The notes under the pieces were generated by a model. That model made no database searches. It worked only from the letters and a program-made list of their open reading frames with translations, and was not told the origin of the DNA. DNA of 64,000 nucleotides from DUZB01 sp963747555. Its GTDB lineage: Bacteria > Desulfobacterota > DSM-4660 > Desulfatiglandales > Desulfatiglandaceae. The stretch spans positions 62,001 through 126,000 of the forward strand of contig CAVVFZ010000021.1 of the NCBI GenBank assembly GCA_963747555.1, given 5' to 3'. Shown piece by piece: positions 7,894 through 15,131 of this stretch; within the stretch, counting starts at the first letter, position 1; every line of letters starts with the position of its first letter. Made by a program: the position numbers and the translations under genes.

Positions 7894-9573
7894 TTGAATA
7901 CATTATACAACGAATCACCTTGCGTATCAATTGGAAAAGATAGATGGGAGCGTGCCGATACGGCGAACCTTGTTTCTGCCTTTGAAACGAGGGAGCAAAC
8001 CATTAGCCAGCGTGACTTTGCAAAAAAGACTGGCGTTCCTCGATCAACACTGCGGTACTGGGTTGCCAGGAAAAACGGCATTGATGCAGACCCTGTTTTG
8101 ATCGAATTTTTTGAAAGTCCTGTTGGTATTGCTTTTTTGCACAGACTGGTGACTTCAGTTCATGTATCGTTTACAAAAGCTGGAACTGCCAGCATCCATA
8201 ATATCAGCGATTTTTTGGAGAGATCAGGCCTTTCTCCATTTGTTGGGTCATCCTATTCGTGTCAACGCAGAGTGTCTGAACAATTAAATGAAAGCATCAT
8301 CCAATTCGGGAAAATCGAAGGTGAAAGACTCGGTCAGCAAATGCCGGGGAAAATAATCACGCTTTGCGAGGATGAGACCTTCCATCCTGAAATTTGTCTT
8401 GTCGCCATTGAACCGGTATCAAACTTTATCCTTGTGGAAAGATATGCCATGAACCGCGAGGCCAAAACCTGGAATGAGGCTGTTGACGATGCACTTGAGC
8501 ATTTGCCGCTTGAGGTCATTCAAGTTGCCAGTGATGAGGGGCGCAGCCTCATCAGTCACGCCCTCAAAGGCCTGAAGGTCCATCATTCACCCGACTGTTT
8601 CCACGTCATCTATGAAATTGGAAAAGGTACTTGCGGCGCCTTGATGTCCAATGTGAAAAAGGCTGAAAAAGAATACGAGAAAACGGTCAAACAGACCCAT
8701 GACATAGAGCATGAAAAAGAAAGATTCGACGGTGCTGACAAACGGCCCCGGGGGCGACGACCCCATTTTGAAAAAAGAATCGAGCAAGCTAAAGAACAGG
8801 AACAACAGGCCCAAGAAAATTTAGATCAGGCTCGGTTAAACCACGAAATCGTGCGCAGTGCAAAGGCTGAGATAGGACAAGTTTATCACCCATACAACCT
8901 TGAAACCGGTCAGAGGCAGGATTCCGAAACCGTCTCTGATCTTTTGGCAGACCGCTTTGATAGGATTCATACTGCGACAGCCGATCTTACCGATCGATGC
9001 AAGAAGCGCGTCGATAAAGCTCAACGCGTTGTGGGCGGCATGGTGGCGACTATCTCTTTTTTCTTTCAAATGATCGAAATTTACCTTGATAATATGCAGT
9101 TATCGGATCACGACAAGTATTTGATGCACAACTACTTGATCCCCGGTAACTATTTGAAACAGGCTGCAGAGAAAGAGAGGGATGTTGACCGAAGAGAAGA
9201 TATTCTTCAAAAGGCCCAAGAGCTGCTGTCGATTGTTGGCAGCCTCGACGATCCCCTTGACGAATGTCCAGATTGCAAAATGGAGAAACTGGAGAAAGCC
9301 GCCAGAGATTGCGCTCAACTTTTTCAAAGATCGAGTTCCTGCGTTGAAGGGAGGAATGCACAATTAGCGCTCCGTCATCAAGGAATTCACCGACTGAGTG
9401 ATCAACTACTAAAGGCGCTTACAGTCGTGCACAACTACTACATCAAAAGACGCGATGGTACCACAGCTGCCGAACGATTCTTTGAGGCTAAACCCAAAGA
9501 CCTTTTTGAATTTCTCTTGAATCATGTGGATTATCCGGTAAGACCACGGAATCGCCTAAAATTGGCCGCTTAG
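7894..9573 (+). CDS. Transposase-like protein, DUF6399 family
   Basis: The 559-residue protein lies between the inverted repeats and almost fills the element. Residues 25-65 look like a helix-turn-helix (TISQRDFAKKTGVPRSTLRY). The middle contains short acidic motifs that could supply a DDE-type active site (CEDETFHPE, VASDEGRSLIS and a later Glu), with CFHVIYEIGK after them. A long Lys/Glu/Gln-rich coiled coil occupies about 250-320. The C-terminal region has a CPDCKMEKLEKAARDCAQLF motif and SSSCVEGRNAQLALRHQGIH, which I associate with DUF6399. An in-frame TAA lies seven codons upstream and TTG is the only usable start before residue 150. Catalytic residue assignment is inference. Confidence 0.8.
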   Translation: MNTLYNESPCVSIGKDRWERADTANLVSAFETREQTISQRDFAKKTGVPRSTLRYWVARKNGIDADPVLIEFFESPVGIAFLHRLVTSVHVSFTKAGTASIHNISDFLERSGLSPFVGSSYSCQRRVSEQLNESIIQFGKIEGERLGQQMPGKIITLCEDETFHPEICLVAIEPVSNFILVERYAMNREAKTWNEAVDDALEHLPLEVIQVASDEGRSLISHALKGLKVHHSPDCFHVIYEIGKGTCGALMSNVKKAEKEYEKTVKQTHDIEHEKERFDGADKRPRGRRPHFEKRIEQAKEQEQQAQENLDQARLNHEIVRSAKAEIGQVYHPYNLETGQRQDSETVSDLLADRFDRIHTATADLTDRCKKRVDKAQRVVGGMVATISFFFQMIEIYLDNMQLSDHDKYLMHNYLIPGNYLKQAAEKERDVDRREDILQKAQELLSIVGSLDDPLDECPDCKMEKLEKAARDCAQLFQRSSSCVEGRNAQLALRHQGIHRLSDQLLKALTVVHNYYIKRRDGTTAAERFFEAKPKDLFEFLLNHVDYPVRPRNRLKLAA

Positions 9574-9578
9574 CATAT

Positions 9579-9604
9579 AGTGGGCGAAGTTAGGACCAAG
9601 CCCC
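9579..9604 (-). repeat. Right terminal inverted repeat of the IS
   Basis: The 26-bp reverse complement of 7741-7766, starting AGTGGGCGAAGTTAGG, lies 5 bp after the transposase stop. Confidence 0.9.
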
Positions 9605-9631
9605 GGGCAAGACAAAGAACACAAACGATAT

Positions 9632-9896
9632 CACCTGCACGAATCCAAAGCCCGGGGGGCTTTGAAAATAGCCGTAAGACGAGCAAAGCTCACCAAGCGC
9701 GTCAAATCGCATACTTTTCGCCACAGTGCAGTTTATCCCGCCCAAACGCGGGGCCACGCATCTTTTACAGGCTAAATGCGATATCCGGACGATCCAGACA
9801 ATGCTGGGCCACGCCGATGTGAAAACGACGATGATTTATACTCACTGCGTACCGAGCAAAACCGTGAAAGAGGCAAAAAGTCCGCTGGACTTTTGA
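9632..9896 (+). pseudogene. Integron-integrase-like tyrosine recombinase, frameshifted C-terminal part
   Basis: Frame one reads HLHESKARGALKIAVRRAKL and then TKRVKSHTFRHSAVYPAQTR, containing the box II Arg in HTFRHS. After a frameshift near 9735-9770 a second frame reads CDIRTIQTMLGHADVKTTMI then YTHCVPSKTVKEAKSPLDF and TGA. HLHES, AVRRA.LTKRV..HTxRHS, LLQA..DIRTIQ.xLGH..VxTTMIYTH and a C-terminal SPL are IntI-like. The catalytic Arg, His and Tyr are present but in different frames, and the N-terminal two thirds are gone. This supports a decayed integron here, immediately left of attC-like sites. Confidence 0.75.
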
Positions 9897-10024
9897 AATT
9901 TTTCAGATAATAAATCTGTAATAGCAAGGCACGCTTTTTGCGTTATGGCTAACACCCCTTTTCGGGTGTTAACGGGACGGATTCCGTCCCTTCAATAACT
10001 TGTTGGACGGGATAGGAAGTTATT
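9897..10024. other. Spacer with two back-to-back hairpins
   Basis: TAACACCC/GGGTGTTA (9950-9971) and GGGACGGA/TCCGTCCC (9975-9990) each form a short perfect hairpin. No gene is present. The pair may be terminator or recombination-site debris. Confidence 0.5.
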
Positions 10025-10376
10025 GGCTCCTCATACGAATTTGTGGGTAGAAAATGAGTAAATCAGACGCCCGGACTGCCGCCTATGAGCAGTGAGTCAA
10101 GGACCTTGGCCTTCATGCGTTGACTTATTCCTATTCCCAAAGTGGTTAACCATCTGTAATTACGTTGTGTTTAAACAGCTCATCGGAATACATGAGATAC
10201 TACAACCGTTTACAGGATTGAACTTCTCGTCTATTCGGCTAAGACGAGTACTTCACATGAATCGGCATATTGTCAAACGAGATATAAACGCTTCTGCTCT
10301 GGACAAACTATATTTGATATTAAATACTTACGCCACTATATGGCAAATATTGACCCACAAATTCGTATGAGGAGCC
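10025..10376. mobile_element. MITE-like element with 24-bp perfect inverted repeats
   Basis: GGCTCCTCATACGAATTTGT and four more bases at 10025-10048 recur as an exact reverse complement at 10353-10376. The 304 bp between them hold no convincing gene; the only frame of note (10092-10370) has no protein-like character. This size and structure fit a non-autonomous miniature element. No source transposase with these ends is in the window, and flanking duplication is not clear. Confidence 0.7.
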
Positions 10377-10443
10377 ATATTTTTTTTGGCTTCATTCCGT
10401 ATACAATCTTTATTGTTATGCCCAAAAATTAAAGGATATATAT

Positions 10444-10941
10444 ATGGCAAATGAATGGATAGGTGTAATAGGAACTCTAATAGGCGTTGCAGTTGGTGGC
10501 GGTATTACATATTTCGTAACTCAATTACAAATTGAACATACAGAAAAGATAGAAAGAAGCCGTCGTCAATTAGCTAAACTCGAAGCAACACATGAGCTAT
10601 TCTCTAAGGTGTCGAAGCTAACTGGATTTATGCATATGGATGTAGTTGCAAACTTAACACATGGCATAAAAATTGAATTTAAAGATGACAAGATCCCTCT
10701 TGATGCACTTCAGATGCATACAGACATGTATATTCCTGAAGTAAGCAGTAAAGCTCATGACATAACTGAACAATTTATGGAGTTTTTAAACATATTAGGA
10801 AAGGTAATGTTGAGCCATACGATCACTGATCAAGAACGTGGAGACTATATTGAAAAATCAACGGGGATAGCAACAACCATTGATCGGCTTTCTAAAGAAG
10901 CAAAAGAAATAGTAGTAAGAAATACAAAGAAATATTTATAA
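10444..10941 (+). CDS. Small membrane-anchored coiled-coil protein, cassette-like
   Basis: The family was not recognised. The 165-residue product starts with one membrane segment (WIGVIGTLIGVAVGGGITYF, residues 5-24) followed by a charged helical region (QLQIEHTEKIERSRRQLAKL) likely to form a coiled coil in the cytoplasm. The rest is mixed and AT-rich, with base composition clearly lower in GC than neighbouring genes. This N-terminal anchor plus helix layout is frequent among orphan integron-cassette genes. It precedes the next gene by 8 bp. It is probably a real gene acquired by transfer. Confidence 0.6.
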   Translation: MANEWIGVIGTLIGVAVGGGITYFVTQLQIEHTEKIERSRRQLAKLEATHELFSKVSKLTGFMHMDVVANLTHGIKIEFKDDKIPLDALQMHTDMYIPEVSSKAHDITEQFMEFLNILGKVMLSHTITDQERGDYIEKSTGIATTIDRLSKEAKEIVVRNTKKYL

Positions 10942-10949
10942 GTTATTTA

Positions 10950-11471
10950 ATGGCGAGTAATCGAGAACAGAAAAACCTCCAGCGTGATGACTGGAATGGT
11001 TTCCTTAAAGAGTTTCAGGGAGAGAGCGACCGCGCCACAGCAATACTTGGCGCAGCGTTTTTGGACGAGCATCTGAGATTTCTTCTCGAAGGGTTCCTGA
11101 TTGATGACCCTGAATCGAAGAATCTTCTGGCGGGTGCACTGCGCGGCGTTACCGTGCGGGCAAGAGCTGCCTTCTGTCTGGGGTTCCTGAATCCGATAGA
11201 GTACCGCGACATAGGCCGCATTATTTGGATTCGGAACCGATTTGCTCATCAATTGCACGGCCTGTCTTTCGCCGACATCGACATCACGGCCCAATGCGAC
11301 GCGCTTGAATTGCCGCTGAAAATTATTCCGAACAACTGGCAAGTCAAGAGTCGTGACAAGTATGTGGTTTCGGTACATCAAATAGCGACATGGGTCACGC
11401 TACGCCGATTTGGTATTCACGGTGATCGACGAAAGGTTCAAAGTGGCCCGAGTTATCCGGGCCAGCTATAA
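10950..11471 (+). CDS. MltR-like (mannitol repressor family) helical protein in a gene cassette
   Basis: The 173-residue protein resembles the MltR/DUF4145-type all-helical fold. LGAAFLDEHLRFLLEGFL near residues 30-48, LGFLNPIEYRDIGRIIWIRN near 85-105 and the following RFAHQ (RN-x-xAH motif) are the family signature. E. coli MltR represses the mannitol operon, but homologues in cassettes have no known role. The gene ends 17 bp before a well-formed attC site, so gene plus site form one integron cassette. GC content rises sharply against the preceding gene. Confidence 0.65.
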   Translation: MASNREQKNLQRDDWNGFLKEFQGESDRATAILGAAFLDEHLRFLLEGFLIDDPESKNLLAGALRGVTVRARAAFCLGFLNPIEYRDIGRIIWIRNRFAHQLHGLSFADIDITAQCDALELPLKIIPNNWQVKSRDKYVVSVHQIATWVTLRRFGIHGDRRKVQSGPSYPGQL

Positions 11472-11488
11472 CAGAGGAAAGAAAAACT

Positions 11489-11558
11489 GCCCAACCAGGG
11501 CATACAGCGGATTCGGCAAGAAACAGCGCTTGCCTCCCGCTGATGCCCGCCGTTGGGC
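11489..11558 (+). repeat. attC recombination site
   Basis: The ends are R'' GCCCAAC and R' GTTGGGC, matching the integron consensus RYYYAAC...GTTRRRY. Inside, GGGCATACAGCGG pairs with CCGCTGATGCCC leaving one unpaired A, the extrahelical base expected of attC folding, and then GGCAAG pairs with CTTGCC as the terminal structure. The 70-bp length is typical. Confidence 0.82.
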
Positions 11559-11664
11559 GTATGTCCAAGCCGAGGTCTTGACCTCCGATTGCCACTTAGG
11601 ATAATCTGAGAAACACCATTCTTAGTTTTTGTCAGGGAACGTGGAAGCCGCCGGTCTTACAGCG

Positions 11665-11716
11665 TGCCAACGGAGCCATGCCCGCTGTCGCTGGCAGTTG
11701 ATGCGGGCAGTTGAGC
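11665..11716 (+). repeat. attC-like site, degenerate
   Basis: TGCCAAC and GTTGAGC flank an inner stem TGCCCGC/GCGGGCA. Only the CAAC/GTTG core of the outer boxes pairs. It would close a gene-less cassette of about 160 bp after the first attC. Confidence 0.42.
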
Positions 11717-11719
11717 GAT

Positions 11720-11748
11720 TTGCTCAATATTGGAAAAGCAAGTATACT
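11720..11748 (+). promoter_or_regulatory. Putative cassette promoter
   Basis: TTGCTC and TATACT are separated by 17 bp, 24 bp before the hydratase-like gene. The -35 element is poor, the -10 is good. Confidence 0.45.
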
Positions 11749-11771
11749 TAGATAGTTTAATAGGGGCCACT

Positions 11772-12491
11772 ATGCAAGTAACTCACAGCAGCCGATTCGT
11801 TGCCTGGGAATTGAATCGTCCCGAACAAGATAATGGTTTTGATCTCGCTACAATTCAGGCGATGGAGCAATCCCTCACAGAATTGGAATGTGAGTCTGAC
11901 CAGCCGATGGTATGTCTCCTTGTTGTCGGCCATCCTTCGGTTTTCAGTACCGGCCTCGACCGCGAGCTGCTGGCGTCTTGTTTTGCAGATCCTGTGCTCT
12001 TCCGCCAGGTCGTCGACCGCATGAATCGCGTGCTGGATCAATTGGAGGCGCTTCCACTCTTATCGATTGCATGTGTGGAGGGCCAGTGCCGGCTTGGCGG
12101 ACTCGAACTGGCGCTGGCCTGCGACCTGATCGTGGCTGGTGAAAGTGCAAAGATCAGTGACGGCCACCTCGCTTACGACGCCATGCCGGGTGGGGGCGCC
12201 ACACGGCGCTTACCGGCGCGCCTTGGTTATTCGGGGGCGCTTCTTTTCCTTCTTCGCAATGAAATTCTGATCGCGACGGAAGCCGCCAGAATTGGAATCG
12301 TCGACGAGACGGTGCCAGACGGGCAAGCGCCAGATCGGGGCAGAGAGCTGGCAGCGTCGCTCGCTGCAGTGGATGCATCGATCGTGCGTGGCATCAAATC
12401 GAGCCTGCGTGCGGCGGCTCCGCGCGTGATGGCAGGGACCGAAACCAAGGAGTTCCAGCGCGCCGTGATCAACCGACTGGCTAAGGGTTAG
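11772..12491 (+). CDS. Enoyl-CoA hydratase/isomerase family protein
   Basis: The 239-residue crotonase-fold protein acts on CoA thioesters. WELNRPEQDNGFDLATIQAM is the N-terminal strand-helix, and VGHPSVFSTGLDRELLASCF carries the oxyanion-hole segment normally reading FSAGxDL. LSIACVEGQCRLGGLELALACD is the second oxyanion-hole Gly motif. The usual catalytic Glu positions are not clearly conserved (DAMPGGGATRRLPARLGYSG follows), so the exact reaction is uncertain. ATG 11772 is chosen because upstream codons lack family similarity. It stands alone between attC-like sites, as a cassette. Confidence 0.78.
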   Translation: MQVTHSSRFVAWELNRPEQDNGFDLATIQAMEQSLTELECESDQPMVCLLVVGHPSVFSTGLDRELLASCFADPVLFRQVVDRMNRVLDQLEALPLLSIACVEGQCRLGGLELALACDLIVAGESAKISDGHLAYDAMPGGGATRRLPARLGYSGALLFLLRNEILIATEAARIGIVDETVPDGQAPDRGRELAASLAAVDASIVRGIKSSLRAAAPRVMAGTETKEFQRAVINRLAKG

Positions 12492-12516
12492 CTGGGGCTG
12501 CATAAGGGCCTGAGTG

Positions 12517-12565
12517 AGCCAACAAAGCATTGCAGCGGACGAGCCGATGAATGCGGCGATTGGGC
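12517..12565 (+). repeat. attC-like site, degenerate
   Basis: AGCCAAC and GATTGGGC form imperfect outer boxes. GCATT pairs with AATGC and CGG with CCG inside. At 49 bp it is short for attC. Confidence 0.4.
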
Positions 12566-12623
12566 GCTATTTTTAAAGACCCGTGCGATTAAAAAAAAGC
12601 AACTGGGTTAGAAGGATCAAAAC

Positions 12624-12893
12624 ATGCCAACAATATCTATGTTTTACGGTATTCTTATTTTAATGTATTTTTATGACAACAAAAAGCACGTTCGTCCCCA
12701 TATTCACGCGGAATATGGAGAACAAGTTGCCTCAATAGCTATTGATGATGGAGAAGTGTTGAGCGGTAGCCTGCCGACATCCAAAATGAAACTTGTACAG
12801 GCATGGATTGAAATTCACAAGGAAGATCTGATGGCTGACTGGAAGTTGGCTGTTGCAGGAGAACCTGTTTTTAGGATTGATCCATTAAAATAA
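12624..12893 (+). CDS. DUF4160 protein, toxin-antitoxin-like pair partner
   Basis: The 89-residue product has the DUF4160 pattern: TISMFYGILILMYFYDNKKH then RPHIHAEYGEQ, and IDDGEVLSGSLPTSKMKLVQ. DUF4160 genes nearly always precede DUF2442 genes, as here, and the pair is often listed among putative toxin-antitoxin or cassette-borne modules; biochemical function is not established. AT-rich composition again differs from the chromosome. Confidence 0.8.
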   Translation: MPTISMFYGILILMYFYDNKKHVRPHIHAEYGEQVASIAIDDGEVLSGSLPTSKMKLVQAWIEIHKEDLMADWKLAVAGEPVFRIDPLK

Positions 12894-12907
12894 GAGAGGA
12901 GATGGAA

Positions 12908-13180
12908 ATGGATAAAATCATAAAAGCCGATCCATTAAATGACTATAGAATAGAAATTCTCACAAGTAGTGGGATTTCAGGCATTTTTGACGTGAAACCC
13001 TATTTGCATGGCAGTGCTTTTAAGGAACTCACTGACAAATCTTATTTTCGTCTTGTTCGTCCTGCCCACCATGGCATTATATGGCCACATGAACAAGACT
13101 TTAGTTCCGATACTATTATATGGGATATTCAAAATACCCAACAAAACGCTCCAGCAGATGATGAGAAACCGCGCCGCTGA
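12908..13180 (+). CDS. DUF2442 protein
   Basis: The 90-residue partner of the DUF4160 gene, 14 bp downstream. ILTSSGISGIFDVKPYLHGS and the closing WPHEQDFSSDTIIWDI match DUF2442. Two ATG codons compete; 12908 is preferred because AGAGGAG ends 6 bases before it, while 12902 touches the ribosome-binding site. Probably co-translated with DUF4160; role unknown. Confidence 0.78.
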   Translation: MDKIIKADPLNDYRIEILTSSGISGIFDVKPYLHGSAFKELTDKSYFRLVRPAHHGIIWPHEQDFSSDTIIWDIQNTQQNAPADDEKPRR

Positions 13181-13208
13181 GCGCCAGGGTTCTGCTTTAA
13201 AAAGTGCC

Positions 13209-13237
13209 TTGACAAAACGTACGGAATGGCGTACTTT
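13209..13237 (+). promoter_or_regulatory. Promoter and probable operator of the toxin-antitoxin operon
   Basis: TTGACA and TACTTT lie 17 bp apart. Two GTAC cores, in CGTACGG and GCGTACT, fall inside the spacer and on the -10, resembling the TGTACA-type palindromes bound by YefM/Phd antitoxins. Confidence 0.6.
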
Positions 13238-13258
13238 CTGTAAAAAGCGAGGTGAAAT

Positions 13259-13501
13259 ATGCCCACTCTATCAGCCACTGAGGCAAGAACCAAACTATAT
13301 CGTCTTATTGATCAAACTTCAGTCTCCCACGAACCAATTCTAATTACTGGGAAACGGGGAAATGCCGTTTTAGTATCAGAAGATGACTGGCGCTCAATGC
13401 AAGAGACCATTTTCCTTTTAAACATTCCCGGCATGCGCGAGTCCATCCGTGAGGGCATAGCAACGCCATTGGAGGAATGCAACGAGGAACTTGATTGGTG
13501 A
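13259..13501 (+). CDS. YefM/Phd-family antitoxin
   Basis: The 80-residue protein opens with MPTLSATEARTKLYRLIDQT, the Phd/YefM DNA-binding fold, followed by EPILITGKRGNAVLVSEDDW. The C-terminal tail (LEECNEELDW) is the acidic region that neutralises the toxin. It would repress its own promoter alone and with the toxin. The stop overlaps the toxin start (GTGA), giving translational coupling so that antitoxin is made first. TA pairs of this kind are typical integron cassettes that stabilise arrays. Confidence 0.88.
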   Translation: MPTLSATEARTKLYRLIDQTSVSHEPILITGKRGNAVLVSEDDWRSMQETIFLLNIPGMRESIREGIATPLEECNEELDW

Positions 13502-13761
13502 AGTGGCGACTTGTTTACACAAAGCAAGCACAGAAAGACGCAAAAAAATTGGCATCCTCTGGCCTAAAAAAGAAAGCCGAATCAATAATCAAGATCCTTC
13601 GAGAAAATCCTTACCAAGTTCCACCTGCCTACGAGAAGCTCGTTGGTGATTTAGCAGGTGCATATTCGCGGCGAATAAATATCCAACACCGTATGATTTA
13701 CCAGGTTTTGAACGACGAGAAAGTGGTTAAAATTATTCGTATGTGGACACACTATGAATAA
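13498..13761 (+). CDS. YoeB/Txe-family mRNA interferase toxin
   Basis: The 87-residue RelE-superfamily protein reads VKWRLVYTKQAQKDAKKLAS at the start and GAYSRRINIQHRMIYQVLND near residue 65, ending IIRMWTHYE. The Arg-rich strand and the C-terminal HYE are the YoeB/Txe catalytic signature for ribosome-dependent mRNA cleavage. GTG 13498 overlaps the antitoxin stop and is the likely start. The sequence looks intact, so the module may be functional even though the surrounding array is decayed. Confidence 0.88.
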   Translation: MKWRLVYTKQAQKDAKKLASSGLKKKAESIIKILRENPYQVPPAYEKLVGDLAGAYSRRINIQHRMIYQVLNDEKVVKIIRMWTHYE

Positions 13762-13827
13762 TTGAGCAGAACCTGCCGTTTCACATTGACCGGGAACACG
13801 GGGCGACCTTTTTCCATTGGGCTTTCA

Positions 13828-13892
13828 GCTTTCAACGTCTCTTATAGGCAAGTTCGCATTGGGTTCCCGGCAAGTGAACTTTTCGTTAGAGC
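13828..13892 (+). repeat. Possible attC-like site
   Basis: GCTTTCAACG can pair with CGTTAGAGC if one C bulges, and AAGTTC pairs with GAACTT inside. The arms are asymmetric, so this is weaker than the 11489 site. It would separate the TA cassette from the SDR fragment. Confidence 0.32.
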
Positions 13893-13906
13893 AAAGAGGT
13901 GTCATA

Positions 13907-14196
13907 TGTTTAAACTGAATGGATCTCGTGTATTGATTGCAGGCGGATCGTCTGGGATTGGCCTGTCCACGGCCAAATTGCTCATCAATTGTGGCGCGAC
14001 AGTGGTGATCAACGGACGGGATCGACTGAAAATTGCGGCAGTACAAAAGCAACTCGGGGGCAGAGCGTCCATCGCGCCTTTTGACGCCAAGGAGTCAAAC
14101 GAGCGAGTACATGCCCTTGCAGAGATTGGTCCGTTCGATCATCTCGTGATCGCTCTTAGCGGTGGAAAGGGAGCGGGGCCATTCGCTCAGGGGATT
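13907..14196 (+). pseudogene. Short-chain dehydrogenase, truncated by the RAYT element
   Basis: The N-terminal Rossmann half is intact: MFKLNGSRVLIAGGSSGIGL with the TGxxxGxG-type loop, then VVINGRDRLKIAAVQKQLGG and FDHLVIALSGGKGAGPFAQ. The catalytic Ser-Tyr-Lys region is missing because sequence changes abruptly at the REP-like end at 14191-14197. The continuation was not found on the far side of the element, so the insertion was accompanied by loss of the 3' part. It is non-functional. Confidence 0.8.
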
Positions 14197-14412
14197 TTGG
14201 GGACGCCCCACACATATACAGTTTACCGTGTCTATTGCTCATGATATATGAATGTTATGCCACGAAAATCCAGAATAGATGCTCCCGGAGCACTCCATCA
14301 CATCATCGTTCGAGGAATCGAGCGTCGGAAGATCTTTGTCGATGATATGGATCGCAACAACTTTTTGGATCGAACAGGGAGTATACTTGCCGAAACAAAT
14401 ACAAGCTGCTAT

Positions 14413-14448
14413 GTTTACCCCGTTTAATGCGAAGCCTATTTAACCGGG
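14413..14448. repeat. 36-bp palindromic insertion inside the RAYT gene
   Basis: CCCCGTTTAA and TTAACCGGGG are near-complementary around a 12-base loop. Its removal joins codons for CY to AWALIPNHFH exactly as in intact RAYTs. The length is a multiple of three but brings in a TAA. Confidence 0.55.
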
Positions 14449-14587
14449 GCATGGGCGCTAATTCCAAATCATTTCCACATGTTGTTAAGAACCGGACAAG
14501 TCCCCATCTCAACCGTTATGAGTCGATTGTTGACCGGACACGCCGGCTATTTCAACAGAAGACTCAGACGGACCGGACACCTTTTTC

Positions 14588-14652
14588 TCTCCGAGGCGTA
14601 GGCTCTACCCTCCGGCCTGTAAGCCCTACGGGCTGGAAGCGGAGCCGGAGGC
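14588..14652. repeat. 65-bp palindromic insertion inside the RAYT gene
   Basis: CCTCCGGC pairs with GCCGGAGG and AGCCC with GGGCT. Removing it joins GHLF to QNRYKS in frame, the canonical RAYT sequence, so the insertion boundary is precise. Confidence 0.68.
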
Positions 14653-15131
14653 AGAATCGGTATAAGTCCATCTTATGCCATGAAGACACCTATCTTTTGG
14701 AACTGGTCAGGTATATTCATCTGAATCCGTTACGGGGCAAACTTATTAAAGATTTTGAGTTTTTAAGAAAATATCCATATTCCGGTCATAGTGCTTTGAT
14801 GGGTGAGTTGAAAATAAGGATACAATCTTGAAAGGACCGCGGAACGGGTGTGTTCCGTGATGGACCTTGAGCCATCCGAGATATGGAAAATGGGAAAATC
14901 GCGCAGGCTTGTTGCTGCCCGGAGTTTACTCTGCTTCTGGGCCGCCAGAGAACTTGGCATCAGTATGACCGAGTTGTCAAAGAGATTGAATCTTTCATTA
15001 TCCGGTGTGAGCCAGTCGGTAACCCGAGGTGAAAAAATAGCAGAGATCAATGGTTTTAGACTTTGAGACAATAATCTGCAAATGTGTGGGGCGTCCCCAA
15101 TAGCCCCCACACCGTCAGCATGAAAAGAGGG

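Larger units (their letters stand above)
7741..9604 (+). mobile_element. Complete insertion sequence with DUF6399-type transposase
   Basis: The 1864-bp element is bounded by perfect 26-bp terminal inverted repeats and carries one long transposase-like gene reading rightwards. No obvious target-site duplication is visible (left flank GCAAAAAC, right flank GGGCAAGA). It sits at the left edge of an integron-integrase remnant, which it may have disrupted. Confidence 0.85.
14248..15066 (+). pseudogene. REP-associated Y1 transposase (RAYT), interrupted
   Basis: The first frame reads PRKSRIDAPGALHHIIVRGI, the RAYT N-terminus, to CYVYPV and a TAA at 14425. A second frame gives ALIPNHFHMLLRTGQ, the HUH motif (NHFH), and later GYFNRRLRRTGHLF carrying the Tyr nucleophile region. 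A third gives YKSILCHEDTYLLELVRYIH then LNPLRGKLIKDFEFL. A fourth, from 14848, gives the C-terminal helix-turn-helix (ELGISMTELSKRLNLSLSGV). Removing two palindromic insertions, 14413-14448 and 14588-14652, restores one continuous frame through GHSALMG; a further deletion or frameshift follows near 14800. It is inactive as it stands. Confidence 0.8.
14191..15108 (+). mobile_element. REP-associated tyrosine transposase element with palindromic ends
   Basis: TTGGGGACGCCCCACACAT at 14197-14215 and its reverse complement at 15082-15100 flank a broken Y1-type (RAYT, IS200-like) transposase gene. Each end contains its own GGGGACGCCCC palindrome, the substrate type of Y1 enzymes. A third, solitary copy of the end is at 18341. 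Confidence 0.75.

Noticed and set aside
9950..9990. attC or attI site in the twin hairpins
   Set aside because: The stems are perfect and short without the RYYYAAC/GTTRRRY box arrangement.
10092..10370. A 92-codon frame inside the MITE-like element as a gene
   Set aside because: It has no ribosome-binding site, low-complexity protein character and runs into the right inverted repeat.
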